Below, one piece after another: positions 23,264-34,925 of a stretch of DNA of 64,000 nt (its first letter is position 1; each line of letters starts with the position of its first letter). The position numbers and the translations under genes were made by a program. The notes beneath the pieces were generated by a model. It saw nothing but the letters and a program-made list of their open reading frames with translations. It did not search any database and was not told the DNA's origin. The stretch covers positions 17,683,648 to 17,747,647 of the forward strand of contig CM075765.1 of the NCBI GenBank assembly GCA_037974665.1, read 5' to 3'. This DNA comes from Ehretia macrophylla. Its lineage: Eukaryota > Streptophyta > Magnoliopsida > Boraginales > Ehretiaceae.

Positions 23264-23933
23264 TCACAGCCTGCTAGTGATGTTAATATTCCTCACTTTA
23301 GATGGCTTAGGAGATGTGTCCTTTGGAACAGTAACAGTAAGCACACCATTATCAACGTGGGCCTTGATCTGATCCACCTTCACATCTTCTGGCAATTCAA
23401 TCTCCCTCGAAAAGTTCCCTTTTTCGATTCCTCCTCTCTCGGCTACGTGCCATATTATGTCCTTCTCTTTCCCTTGTGCTTCCTCTTTCCCACCTTCGGC
23501 TTTTATCACCAATACATTCCCTTCTTCTACTTGCACCTTTATATCGTCCTTGCTATACCCTACAATCATCACAAAATTAAGTACAAAAAAAAAAGAAAAA
23601 GAATTCAACTTAATATACACATAGAATCATGACATATAATATCTTGGTCGTAACTAGTGCACAAGATTCGTGCAAAAAACATTGTTGGCAATTAGTTTTT
23701 GGAGACTATTATGTCTCACAAGTCATAAATTATGAATTCTAAAAGCAGTATATAAAATTTTGAAGTATTTCATTTTAAAAGAAAAAGAATGGAAGTTGAC
23801 CTGGGACGTTAATCTTGAAGATGTGGGCAAGAGGGGATTCAAGCCAGTCGAGAAGGGCAGGTGAGCCTTGGGATGTGCGGTAGATGGTAGGGCTCCAGAA
23901 GAATCGCCTGAAGGGATCACCAAATAGGGCCAT
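23264..23933 (-). CDS. HSP15.7: peroxisomal 15.7 kDa-type small heat-shock protein
   Basis: Two exons: 23801-23933 (start ATG at 23933, NVPG at the junction) and 23264-23559, joined across a 241-bp GT-AG intron, giving 142 residues. Small heat-shock proteins hold unfolding proteins in soluble form. The protein starts MALFGDPFRRFF, has IFKINVPGYSKDDIKVQVEE opening the alpha-crystallin domain, WHVAERG, and the conserved GVLTVTVPK block near its end. It ends in SRL, a type-1 peroxisomal targeting tripeptide; Arabidopsis Hsp15.7 (At5g37670) ends in SKL and is peroxisomal. The short N-terminus and single intron fit. A heat-shock element and TATA box lie upstream. Both splice sites are inferred from sequence. 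Confidence 0.93.
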
Positions 23934-24000
23934 TTTTCTAATTTGTGTGTGTGTGTTTTCTGTAATAATGAAATTGGCATTGCAAATCTGAGGGGAGAAA

Positions 24001-24010
24001 TATATAAATA
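24001..24010 (-). promoter_or_regulatory. TATA box of the HSP gene
   Basis: TATTTATATA on the minus strand, about 70 bp before the start codon, as expected for a strongly induced heat-shock gene with a short leader. Confidence 0.6.
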
Positions 24011-24080
24011 TTTGTGGTTGGAAGGGGTTAATAATGTTATGGGATGTAGAAGGTATGAGAGAGTCTAGAAAATGAAGTGT

Positions 24081-24093
24081 GTCTGGAAGGTTC
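24081..24093 (-). promoter_or_regulatory. heat-shock element upstream of the HSP gene
   Basis: Minus strand GAACCTTCCAGAC: perfect GAA-nn-TTC followed by a GA half unit, the layout bound by heat-shock factors. It lies about 70-80 bp upstream of the TATA box. Confidence 0.65.
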
Positions 24094-24109
24094 GATGAGG
24101 CTTATCATT

Positions 24110-25189
24110 TTGGTGCCTTGGAGAAGATGATGTGACTACTGTTTCATGTTGTAATATTCTTGACAGTTGACCATAGGCGTTTGGTGTGGGAGAGATTTTA
24201 AAATTAATTTTGATGAATGGTTTAATATATATTATACAGTTTAAGTTTTGTTTAAATAAAAAATGAATTTATATTTTTTACATTTTTTTTTTTGGGTTGT
24301 CTTTACAAACCAAATATTTCTTGTGGACTATGATGCTTTGACCCCCAAAAACAATAACACCATGTATCGAGCCCGAAAAGTTTACAAAGCTGTGTTTCAT
24401 TGGATCTAGCCCCGTTGTATAAGCCCAATGGTCTAAATCAACATGGTACAGACTAACAATCTTCTTACTAAATTGAGACAACATTTGAGTAGCAATAAGG
24501 TTACTACATTTTGAATTAATGAATAGAGAAGATATCATTAGGATTTGAATATGGTTTTCCTTTTTCCTTTTACTTTTAGGTTCTAAAATATATCTTCACA
24601 TTGTAAAGTACATAAGCGTAGATCAAGTGATCGGGGAAGAAATTTGACAATGTTCTTAGAAAACTACCGCTAAGAATAGAAGACATAAGAAAATTTCGAA
24701 AACGTATTATTATAGGTCAATTATTCTTAACTGAATAAATAAAAAGTGTAGAATATATTTTATTTTTCTATTTTAAGAAAACTTGTCCTTTTTAACTCCG
24801 TTATAAAACAATTATTTGAATAACTTAACCAACCAATTGGGTTCTCTTTTCTTTTTGTCTCTACTCTGTACTTTTGAAACACTGCATATGGGTTGCACCA
24901 CAGTCCGGCTCTGAGTACTATTCGGATCAATAGCATACAGAAATAAATTGGCTTGTACTCGGGCCTAATTTGGCCCATCTCATTCTTTTTTCTTTTTCTT
25001 TTTCCTTCAAAGGGAGACACGAGGCTGGAAATAAAAATTTTTAAGTCAGGAGCGACCAGTGAAGAACAAATTCTCAACAACATCCATTTTGACGTGAAGT
25101 ACAGACTTCAAAATAGAGAAAAATTTAAGTCATGTTTTTTGAATAGGGCTGTTTGTAAAGTTTGGAATATCGATGAAAATATCCTTGTA
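24110..25189. other. intergenic, no gene recognised
   Basis: AT-rich sequence upstream of the heat-shock gene. Short open frames here have no recognisable motif and no codon structure. Confidence 0.5.
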
Positions 25190-25296
25190 TAGTTAACTGA
25201 GTTTGGGCATTTTTTTGGCTTTTGTCCTTTGTCTTGTAAATGGTCTGATTGTGATTAATACAACGCCTTGCTTATTTACCAAAAAAAAAAAAAAAA
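25190..25296 (+). mobile_element. LINE-type 3' tail with poly(A)
   Basis: CTTTTGTCCTTTGTCTTG, a GATTAATACAACG block and a run of about 16 A after TTTACC resemble the 3' untranslated end of plant LINEs. Coding sequence was not found upstream, so it would be strongly 5'-truncated. Confidence 0.4.
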
Positions 25297-25611
25297 CATA
25301 CATTATTACAAATCTAAGGGACGACTCTTTCTTTTTGTCTTTCTCAACAAGATTAATGAGAGTCTCTTTCGGCTGTCGATCAACATTGTGGCTTCCATGG
25401 CCCATCGCATTCTTTTGTCAACATATACTAACTTGTACTATTGCTTTAATTCAAGCGAGAGTGGCCTTTTCATTGCGAATCCAATTTGGGCTGATCGCAA
25501 ACACACATGTCGTTACCTGTCCATAAATCAAGAGTAAGACCGCATAAGGATGAATTTTAAGTGGCATTTTAAATCTTCATTGCTTAACTCTAGGTCAAGA
25601 GCGATTAACAT

Positions 25612-26140
25612 AGTGTTTGGAAGCACTTGTATTGTGAAATTTATTTGATTTATAAATGAATTTTATAAGAATTTGTATTTATAAATGAATTCTTTTGTTT
25701 GGAACTATAATTTACAACACATGTGGAATTGGAATTAAAAATTATATTTTACTCAAATACCTCTATTTTATTCTATTGGAATTAGTAAAATTTAAGAATG
25801 ATAAACAAGAATTTTTGAGTTATCCAACAAGCACTAGCATTAACTAATGATACTCTGACTTGTTGATCAATTATTTTCTTCTTGTTTTATTAAAAGAAGA
25901 AGGGTGAGAGAGTGGGTTTGAAATATTTTTATTTTTTTATCTTTGTATTTGAGCTAAAGTTAAACTTAAGTGTAAAAAAAATATAGAAGGTAATTTTGTC
26001 CTCAAAAGATTGGAGCTAACTTAAAAAATGTGAATTTGTAAATTTCACCTCTTGAGCAGGGATTTGGGTTAGGCTTGAGGAAATCTAAGATTTGCAAATC
26101 TTTGATTTTTAATTTTTTAAAATGCTGCTTCCAAACATGA
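25612..26140. repeat. possible non-autonomous DNA element with short inverted ends
   Basis: GTGTTTGGAAGCA at the left and TGCTTCCAAACAT at the right form about 12-bp inverted ends around AT-rich non-coding sequence. A clear target repeat was not found, so this may be coincidence or a decayed MITE. Confidence 0.35.
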
Positions 26141-28799
26141 AAAATTGGATTTGTAAATGAATTACGCAAAATTTTGTGGAATTTATTTGTTTCAAATAGT
26201 CTGTAAGTGGAAAAATATAGTTGCTAGGTTAAGTTTCTCCTACCATGTGGTAAAAGACGGACAGAGTAAAATCCACCCTTGAAAAAATGTGTGATCAAGA
26301 AAAGGGTAGTTATATATTGAGTAAAATACACAATATTTTTTGTGGTTCGTTGAATTTATTTACCCCATTCTATGAGTAGACTTCTCCTTGCTTCAATGAG
26401 AAAGGGTGGCCCGCTTCCTTTTGTTGTGAAAGGCAATCAAATCACAACTCTCCACATTTAGGTATTGACCCTTGATGATTGAATCAATTCTGAAACATTT
26501 GAGGTCTTAGTTTGAATTGTTATTAATATGTTGCCAATCGAGGGCCGTGAGGTGGTAACCGAAAGGCATGCTTTGATTGCTCTCTTGTATCTTCTTCAGT
26601 AATTAAGATGCTGCAGAAAATTAAATCTTTCAGCTGTGTCAAATACTCAAATGGTTTGCCAAATTGCAAAGCTAGTTATCATTTGCTGCCGTTGATGGGG
26701 ACCTTATTTCACAATATAGGGTTGTTATTGGTTTTAACCAACAGGACCCAACAGCTCATACAATACGGTGGTGTAAATTCCAACTGCGTAAAGAGTCGAA
26801 CCTAAACATTTTCCTACAATTATAATATAGGGAGTCACTTTGTCTCGCACCGAGCAAATTAGGTATGTGAGCTTCCTTGCTAAAAGCAGCTCATTTCTGT
26901 TGCTCTATTAAGTATTTGTCTTCAAAAAGCTTACATGCATGCACGATTTTCATATATAAAGCAGTACACTCTAGATGTTGTGAATGCATGATTCCTCTGC
27001 CTCTCCTTCCATGTTGCATGTTCTTACACAGATACGGTGATAAATTCCATGCAAATCACTTTATTGGCCCATGATCTTGCCACTTTCGGCTTTACAACTG
27101 GGGATGACATTCATAATGGTGTCTTATTCTAGCATAGGAGTGGCCTCGTGACCATGATTGGAAACATAAAGTTGGTTGCTAGCTACTTGTAGAGTCTGAT
27201 TTAGAGCTTTCTCCCGTTGAGATTTCACGTGTATGAACCGCAGACACTTTAAAATTAGAATCGTGTTGTGTCGAATATTGGTTGTACATAGATACCCAAT
27301 TAATATGATTCGAATACTCCAAATATGTTCGATTACAACGCTTCTCGTTGTAAGCACAAGAAATTGAGATATTAATTCTTGTGGGTAGCATCTTGTGATA
27401 TGTGTTGTAAAACTGAAACATTTCTTAATTTTTTTTTAAAAGAACAAAACTATTTTCCATTATATGACACTACTCTAATACTCCTCCGACTCGTGGGATA
27501 TTTTCTTGACACAACTAGGATATGATTTTGATAGTTTCTTCACCAAAAAAAAAAACAAGAAACAAAAGAAAAATTCATTCTCTTCTCTCATATAAAGTCT
27601 TCTTTAAATTTGTTTTCACTCGTGTTGAGTTCGAATATGATATTAATTCAAATATAATTTAATTCATAACAAAATAAGAAATATTCATAAAGATGTAGAG
27701 AAAATTTTACATGGTATATTTTGATATGAGGAACTTATAATGAAACCATTAATTTCTGGCTCTTTCATTCCTGTAGGATTTGCTAAGGCTTGTTTCAATT
27801 GGACATGCATTAGATGACTTGAAAATGCTTAAAACAAACAACCATATTTTATTTGCATAAGTTTAACATTAAATTTATCTAATATTCATTTATATATCTG
27901 ATATTGTTAACCAATAAAATTATTTAACTATAATATTTTTTTTAATCACAGTGTTCTTCCACAGTTGTGTCTTAATTTTGAAAATTTGTGATGTGGGCAT
28001 ACATGTGTCCTATGTCCATGTTCGTGCGTGCTGTGTAGTCTGTAAATATCTTTAGGGAACTCTATGAGTCTTGGCTAAGGTTGTGTGGCTATATTTTCTA
28101 ACGATAGGTTGTAGGTTCAAGTCTTTTATATGGAAGATAGCGAGTTTAAAATTATTAATGTTGTAAAAAGAAATAATATTGTAAAAAGTTAGAACAATAG
28201 TGACAGAATATTCATAATGATTCTTCTTTTTAAGAGATCAAAAGAACTAATTAGGATCACTTTAACAAAAGATGCTAGCATGCAATCCACTACAAATATG
28301 AGCAACACTGTGTAAAGAAAGGTAAATAATTGATATTCAATACATGTACACAAATCGATTGCATTCTTTCATAGTAAATTAGAGTCGTGTTTGCGGACAC
28401 ATTTTGTAATAAAAAAAAGTCTACAATGAGTTTGTATGGAACTTTATACAAGCTTGATCACATTGTTGTCGTCAAAATGTTTCCTTGCTTTATTTATTTA
28501 TTTATTTTTTATTTATTTATTTTTAAATTTAAGAAAAACCTAAGCTATTTTACATCACTTAAAATATTACATAATCGATCTCGAGACCTCTCGTACTTAG
28601 AGCGAGAATCATACCACTTGACCAAATGGCCAGTGATTTTCCTTGATTAGCCATTCAATGCACACAGTATTCATTTTTGTTTTCCCCTTTTCCTTCTCTC
28701 TCTCCCACCCTTTTTTTTGGTGATAGGATATTGGGAAACTGACGCCCGGTGCTAAGGAAACTTTCCATAAGTGAAACTGACTGAAAGTGTGCATTTATT
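26141..28799. other. intergenic, no gene recognised
   Basis: AT-rich sequence with a TTTA repeat (28490-28530) and a tRNA-like phrase near 28560-28625 (GACCTCTCGTACTTAGAGCG). No exon with conserved motifs was found on either strand. Confidence 0.5.
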
Positions 28800-29240
28800 C
28801 GAGTAATTTTTTCTTTTTTTGGAAGAAAGAAATATATTCATTAATGACATACAGAACAAAACACACCATCCAATTTCTTCCTATAGGGTGGAGATGATAG
28901 AGTCGGTTCATGAATTTTTTTTCCTTTTCTTTTGTTTGCATTTCGCTCAAAAGATTGAAGGGAGATAATGCATCAAGTAGTTCGCAAGCCAACTTGATCC
29001 TCTTCTTCAAGGATCTCAGATGATGGAACCTGAGAGAACCGCCGATTCCAACTACTGTCCATGTACTAATAATATTGGAGCACCAATCAATTTAAAGAAA
29101 ATTACATTCACAACTTTTTGTGCAATCTAATTTGCAATAGCGTTAGCATTTTAACACATGCCTAACGCTTGAATTGAATGATTCTGCAAATAAGAGCTTC
29201 ACACTTCACGGCCAATTATTCACGCATTGCAAGAAATTCC
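28800..29240 (-). pseudogene. decayed retroelement 3' end with RNase H-like traces
   Basis: On the minus strand a broken reading recalls the end of a plant non-LTR element: HVLKC and NAIAN followed by IAQKVVN near 29090-29150, the usual tail of an RNase H domain. Downstream are an untranslated stretch and an A-rich end near 28805-28820 (TTCTTTCTTCC then A-rich). Several stops are present. Confidence 0.35.
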
Positions 29241-29525
29241 AAGTATTGAATCATATAATTACTATATACTCCTCTAGCAAGTAGCATCCATCTGGGGATC
29301 AATTATATAGATCATGAACCTATTAGGAGGAGCAATATCCGATCGAGAAACTTGAGCACACATACCTGAAAAGCTTAATTTATGATGAGCAATGTGTAAG
29401 ATATCTAAGATTCCGAATTTTTATGTTTGGGAGAGCCAATGCGGATCTACAAGGGAAGAGGGCTGGTAGAAGTCCTTCATCTCTCTCCTTTTTATTATAT
29501 TTTATATAATTATGAGGAACCCTCC

Positions 29526-30858
29526 AAGGGACAGAGCCAGAAATTAAAAATTAATGGGGCCAAATTTTCTTTTTATTTTTTTGTACATTACAGTATTTTT
29601 TAAACTAGTAAAAAAAGACTCAAAAAATATTTTTTCAATATAATTAGTTATAACAAAATTAAATAATAAAAAACTAATTAAGAATTCAATCAATTATAAA
29701 TTATATATTTATCGATCAAACTTGAAACTTTTAATATTACAAGCTGATTTGATTCAAGAATGAATACAAATATGATATATACTACAAAAAAAATAACAAA
29801 CACATCATATTCATATCAAAATCAAGTATTTAAGTTTAACAAATAATTATCCAGTATAAATTCAAACTAACAATTAACAAACAAAAGATAGATTAGAATT
29901 AAGAGAGAAGTTAATAAAAAATAAACTAACCTAACAAAATAAAGCCATGTGTACTCATATTTTAGCCTGAAAATAATTTTCAAAAAATAAAATAATTAAA
30001 AAAAGCCACTTGATTTTTCTGTATAAAAAGAATTCTATATAAAATTTTAAATTTACTATATTCATGTATTTAATTGTTCTAATTGATATGAAGAAATTCT
30101 CATAATTTTTTGTATATTAAAATCTAAAATTAACTAGCAAAAAATTAAATAAATTACAGCTTACTAAAATTTATCCACTAAAATTATCTATTTATCACAG
30201 AGAAATAACTTTTAAAATATAATTAACAAAAAAAAATAGACACTAAAAAGTTATTATGAGAATTATTTTTGTCAAATTACTTATCTTAGTCATTTTTTGG
30301 TTTTGTGTTAAGATGTTCGTTCCCCCACTGTAAAAAAAGAATTAACAAAACAAATTATGCATTTATAAAAGTATAGCCTATAAAAATTAATAAACAAGTA
30401 CAATACAATTGTTTTCGTAATATATTACCCTACTTTTCCATAACTATGTTGGGGTGTGTATTATCATGTGAGATTAATTAAGATGATTAAGAAGAAGTGA
30501 TTAGGGGTGGAAGATGGTGAAGGAAGAGGAGAGCTTTGCTGATGGGAAGAAGAAGAATAGAAGAATGAAGAAGAAAATTAAGATTTTTTAAGAAAAAAGT
30601 TAAAGTGGAAGTGGTAATTATCAAAGGGGACAAACAAGAAACAAAATGGGCCAACTTTTTCTGTTTTTTTTTTTTTTTTGCTTTTGACCAATTTTTCCCT
30701 TTTAAAACACTTTTACATAAGTTCTGTTTTTTTTTTTTTTTGTTTAATTGGGGGGCCGACTCTATTTTTTTTTTATTATAAAAAAAAGCTACTTAATATT
30801 TTATTTTTGGAGTTTGGGGGCCTGGGTCACCCCGGCTTCCGTAGCACCGCCCTTGCCC
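29526..30858. mobile_element. possible hAT-like non-autonomous element
   Basis: The left end CAAGGGACAGAGCCAG and right end GTAGCACCGCCCTTG form imperfect inverted ends of the CAGGGGCGGAGCC type seen in the small MITEs at 31908 and 38989. GGGGCC boxes lie inside both ends. No transposase and no clear 8-bp target repeat were found. Its right part is included in the 0.8-kb duplication. Confidence 0.45.
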
Positions 30859-31310
30859 TTCTCTTGGTAATACTATGTTAAATTCACCCTAATGCTACAA
30901 ATTTATAGTGGAATAAAATATTTTAATGCATACTCTAAGTCATCAGGAGCTAAGAAATATTGTAATGGGAAGGCATAAATGCAAATTAGAGTGTTTTGAT
31001 CATCATAACGACTCGTTACTCCACCATTATCACCTAATCCCTCATCTCTTTGTAACAGAGATAGACTCATCCTTAGCCTCAAGCAAATGGACTTTTTTTT
31101 TTCAAAAGTGAAAGGAGTCACCATAATAAAAGCCGATGAGAACAATTTCAAATCTTTATATTTTTTTTTTTTAGATCGTTAGGATGGGTAAGGGGTATGG
31201 GATTTGAATCTACACTTTTTAATTGAGAACGTTGGCCTTTACCATGGAGATGTCCCTTTAGGAACAGATTTGAAACATGAGAGATCAAACTGTGCAAAAA
31301 TAAACACTTT
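30489..31310 (+). repeat. segmental duplication, copy A
   Basis: About 820 bp closely matching 36894-37720 in the same orientation, from GAAGAAGTGATTAG to GATCAAACTGTGCAAAA. It differs from copy B by scattered substitutions, changed T-runs and an extra stretch of about 30 bp around 30830. Confidence 0.9.
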
Positions 31311-31907
31311 ACATTGTAAAGAATTAAATAGGCAGTTGTTCTTTTTCCTTATACGTGCTTCTTTTCGTTTGAGATGATAAGAGGTATAAAGACGAAAATT
31401 TGCAGCTATCATCGCCTCAATATTGTTTTAGGTTTTGAAAATAGATCAAACTCATACATAAAGTCCAACTATACATTGAGAAATGCTTTATATCATTAGA
31501 AGAGATTTCATTCCCATTTTCAACCCTTATATGATAATAATCCGCCATATTAAATGCCCCATGGTGGATGTCTGTTCAAAGCATATTTTTTTTTGGTGGA
31601 GTTCTTTCCTCCGAGTGTTTTATTAAAACCAAAGGGAATGTATAAAAGTGGAAGAGGACATCAAGCCAAAACCTCCACGGAAAATGGGGTACTTACCTGC
31701 CCCATAAGTCCTTCTAAACTAAAAGGAGCACAAGTCATTCCTTTTTACAAAAGCCTAACTAAAATAGTTAGAATCTACTATCAATAAAATCAAAAGTTCT
31801 GTTTAGAGCATGTTAAAGCTTATCTGTTTTATATAACATCCCTCATTCACATTTATTTTTGTTAACTAGTATTAAAATTAAATTGGGCGCGCACCCTAAC
31901 TTGAGCA
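31311..31907. other. intergenic, no gene recognised
   Basis: AT-rich sequence between duplication copy A and a MITE. A 77-codon frame at 31554-31787 has no recognisable motif. Confidence 0.5.
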
Positions 31908-32114
31908 TAGGGACAGATTCATAAATTCTTCTTTATAGGGGCTAATACATCATTTTTAAATTCTATATGAGTGCAATTTTTTTTTTCAGTGTGGATTAAT
32001 TAATTATTTTTAACAAAAAATACATATATATTTAATTTTTTTAAAAGAAAATACATAGAATTTTTAACATTTTTCTAAGTCAGCCCTCTTTAACCCCATT
32101 TACATCCCCCACTG
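31908..32114. mobile_element. hAT-like MITE, 207 bp
   Basis: The 8-bp target repeat CTTGAGCA lies at 31900-31907 and 32115-32122. The ends TAGGGACAGATTCA and CATCCCCCACTG are loosely inverted. The AT-rich inside resembles 38989-39187. Confidence 0.7.
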
Positions 32115-32798
32115 CTTGAGCATGATGATCAAAGATTTTCACTTACTTATTAGTTTGGGCTTCTTGTTTATCACAATATTAAGCTTCATTGGGCAATTGG
32201 AGTAAATTCAGACTAAGGCTTGGGAAAATACTCATCAAATAAAACAAATGAGACAATTTATTTGGGTTATTTGAATCTCACAAAGATTGTTAAAATACAC
32301 GGAGTTCCATACTGAAATTTCAATTATGTCAAGTAAAATAGTTCAAGATCTTGTATCATATTCTTCGAACTCATAATTTATCAATGTAACAGAAAAACAA
32401 ATGGAAATGAAAGTTACTGGCCTTCTATTGATAATTTCAGCACCTTTACAGAAAGAATATGCCATTCTTCACATTAGACAACAAACTTTGTTAAATTGGA
32501 TCGGAAAAGATGGGAATCATAGTCTACTTTTTTTTTTTTCTCTCTTTCACACTTTATCTTAAAATTCGCGCTCCTATGATGCATCTCTTCATCATCTTTT
32601 CTCCACAGTCTCCTTTTTGGTGATGGAATCATAAAGCAACTCTTCCAAAAGAGCAACGAGAGAAGGGCAAGTTGATGTGCATGATCATGCAGTAAATAAA
32701 AAATTAAATTAAAAAAAAAGCTTCTAAACGACCAAATAAAGAAGCAAGATTCAGCAATATATAGTGTCAAAGCCAATTACTTTTTCCAGCCTTACTGT
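32115..32798. other. 3' flank of the PDLP gene
   Basis: No other gene was found. The part near 32798 is probably the 3' untranslated region of the minus-strand PDLP gene. Confidence 0.5.
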
Positions 32799-34632
32799 TT
32801 ATTTTCCTGCAAAAAGCAACAATTGTATGATTATAATACGTTTCTCAATCTAATGAATGAGACTTTTCAGGTCAATGTAGAAAGGTGGAAAAAAAATAAA
32901 GAAAGCAAAAGAAAAGGGTAGTGATTAAAGATCTCACCATTTCCTCCAAAACTCCTTCTCAAGAAAGTTAAGAAAATGATAAGTAGAGCTACTCCGGCAA
33001 ATAATCCGATGATTATAGCGAATGTCTTCTCAGATTCACTGTGAGAAGAATCTGTAATGGAAGAAAGTGAGCGAGGGGGATATGTATAATCAGGGGTCGA
33101 TCTATTCTTTGGGCGACCCCACAAAATACCTTAGAGTATCATTATATATTATTAGTCTATAAACTTATTTTGCAGTTACGTATCCATTTATTATAATTTT
33201 CAAATTACTTATTCCCTATTGCAAAATATTCTAAATCCGTTTATATTGAATAATGGTTGAACTAAGCGGGTGATGATGATTAACTCACCAAGAAAAAATA
33301 AATCTATAAGATATCTAGGAAATTTGTGGCAATAGAAGTTTCTAACATAGGTGCAAATTAGACTAAAGTCCAAGGTTTGTGAGTACTATGGGAGCAGTTG
33401 AGGCCAAGTAGTCTTGATAAGGTGCATTTGCTGCTTTTCGGAAGGACCGTAGTAACTCTAAGTTAACACGTACATGGATATCTTTAAATCAAATTAAATC
33501 GAGTCTTATCTTTAGTTATGAACATTTGTTCATTACGGGATAAAAAATAAAATAAAAGAAAGAGAAAGAATGTTCCAAGTTTTCCTCTTTGATTATTATC
33601 AAAGGCAATTAGCCCCAAAACCAATGCAGATAGCAAAATTGACTGAATCCATTTACAATGACTATGAAATACATGACTTTTAATTTGCAGTACTAATACT
33701 TCATAATATGCACTCGCTGTTAATGCGGGAGATCCCGAGATAAATTATCGTGGAAAATGTCCTTTGATATGTTATACACTTTAAGTCTTTTTTGAATTAA
33801 GCTAGACCTATTTGAGTATCAACACTCACTAAATGTCCCATGGCTATTTGCAAAATTATCAGAGTCCTTAATTAGCTTTTAACAATTTTGAAGAGAATTG
33901 CTTACCATGGTTGGAGTTGGCTAAAGCATGAGCTCCACTGGTTGAGTATCTAACATAACACTTGCCCAGAAACACTTCTCCATAAACAGCACCAACACAC
34001 TCATTCTTGAGTCGTCCGATAGCCTCCATCAAACAATCTTGACACTGTCCCATGCTCAAATCCCCTACACACTGCGCCACACCTTGAACATCCTGGGCCC
34101 CACCCACGCGATAGAGCCCACCGGCCCCACCTAAGCCAGCTAGAACAGCATCACGACGGTCCATTGCATCTTCATCAACACCAACCGACGGTCCACATTT
34201 CTTGGACACCACAGTCTTGTCCTCTACACCAATAAATGAAGTGTTATCATACTTCACAAAACACCCTTGTAATTGCATAGCTCCACCACATGTTTGTGAG
34301 CACAAGTTGCCGATTTGAGACACTGCTTGTGCCACACATGTAGCACAATCTGGCATGGATAGGTCACCTCGGCATTGGTACAGGCCGTATACTATGTCGT
34401 GTTGGCTTGAGCCCATGATGCTATACTTGTTGTAGGATGAGTACGTAGCTGAGTTGACTAATGAGGTTAACAATGAATTGAGATTTGACTCGTATGGTGA
34501 GCCTGGTGTGTATTTAATCTGTGAGCATCCACCATAGACGAAAGATTGCAGAGATGAATCTGAACGAATGAGAAGAGGGAAGATTGAGAGAAGAGATATT
34601 ATGGAGAGGAGAAGACGCATTGTTCTGGCCAT
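32799..34632 (-). CDS. plasmodesmata-located DUF26 protein (PDLP6/7/8 type)
   Basis: Three exons, 33906-34632, 32938-33051 and 32799-32806, with GT-AG introns, give 282 residues. PDLPs are type-I membrane proteins at plasmodesmata that affect callose and cell-to-cell traffic. Seen: a signal peptide (residues 1-24), two extracellular DUF26 (Gnk2-like) domains each with C-X8-C-X2-C (C87, C96, C99 and C188, C197, C200), a membrane helix (252-273, AIIIGLFAGVALLIIF) and a short tail RRSFGGNGK. There is no kinase domain, which separates it from cysteine-rich receptor kinases. The tiny last exon codes only the final residues, as in other PDLP genes. The sequence best recalls PDLP7 (At5g37660), the neighbour of Hsp15.7 in Arabidopsis. 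The exact paralogue is not certain. Met5 could be an alternative start. Confidence 0.92.
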
Positions 34633-34740
34633 GTTGTGATAATGTATGACTGCTTGAATGAGCTTGTATTTAAATGTAAATTGTTTTGGTTAACATGCAA
34701 AGCTTTTTATTTTTATTTTTATTTTTTTCTTTTCTTTTCT

Positions 34741-34925
34741 AGGGGTATGGTCTAGCGGTAGTGGGGTGAAATCGCTGTTTCGAGGTTACGGATTCAATAC
34801 TCACCACTACTGTGGAGTTCCGTCCTTAATTGACCTGACGCATGTGTGGAGGCGCACCTTTGAACCCAGAGTTTTATCAATTTATTGTTAGATTCCGTCA
34901 ATTAAGTTCCCATATCATAGAAAAA
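34741..34925 (+). mobile_element. tRNA-derived SINE
   Basis: The head GGTATGGTCTAGCGGTAGTGG matches a tRNA-like polymerase III A box. GAGGTTACGGATTCAATAC about 35 bp later is a degenerate B box. A non-tRNA body of about 110 bp and an A/T-rich tail follow. It lies about 110 bp upstream of the PDLP start codon. The target repeat is unclear. Confidence 0.6.

Noticed and set aside
24278-24538. 86-codon minus-strand frame upstream of the HSP gene
   Set aside because: No conserved motif, no splice-site pattern, and AT-rich codon use like the surrounding non-coding DNA.
34741-34810. Functional tRNA gene
   Set aside because: The B box is degenerate, no full cloverleaf can be drawn, and a SINE-like body and tail follow.
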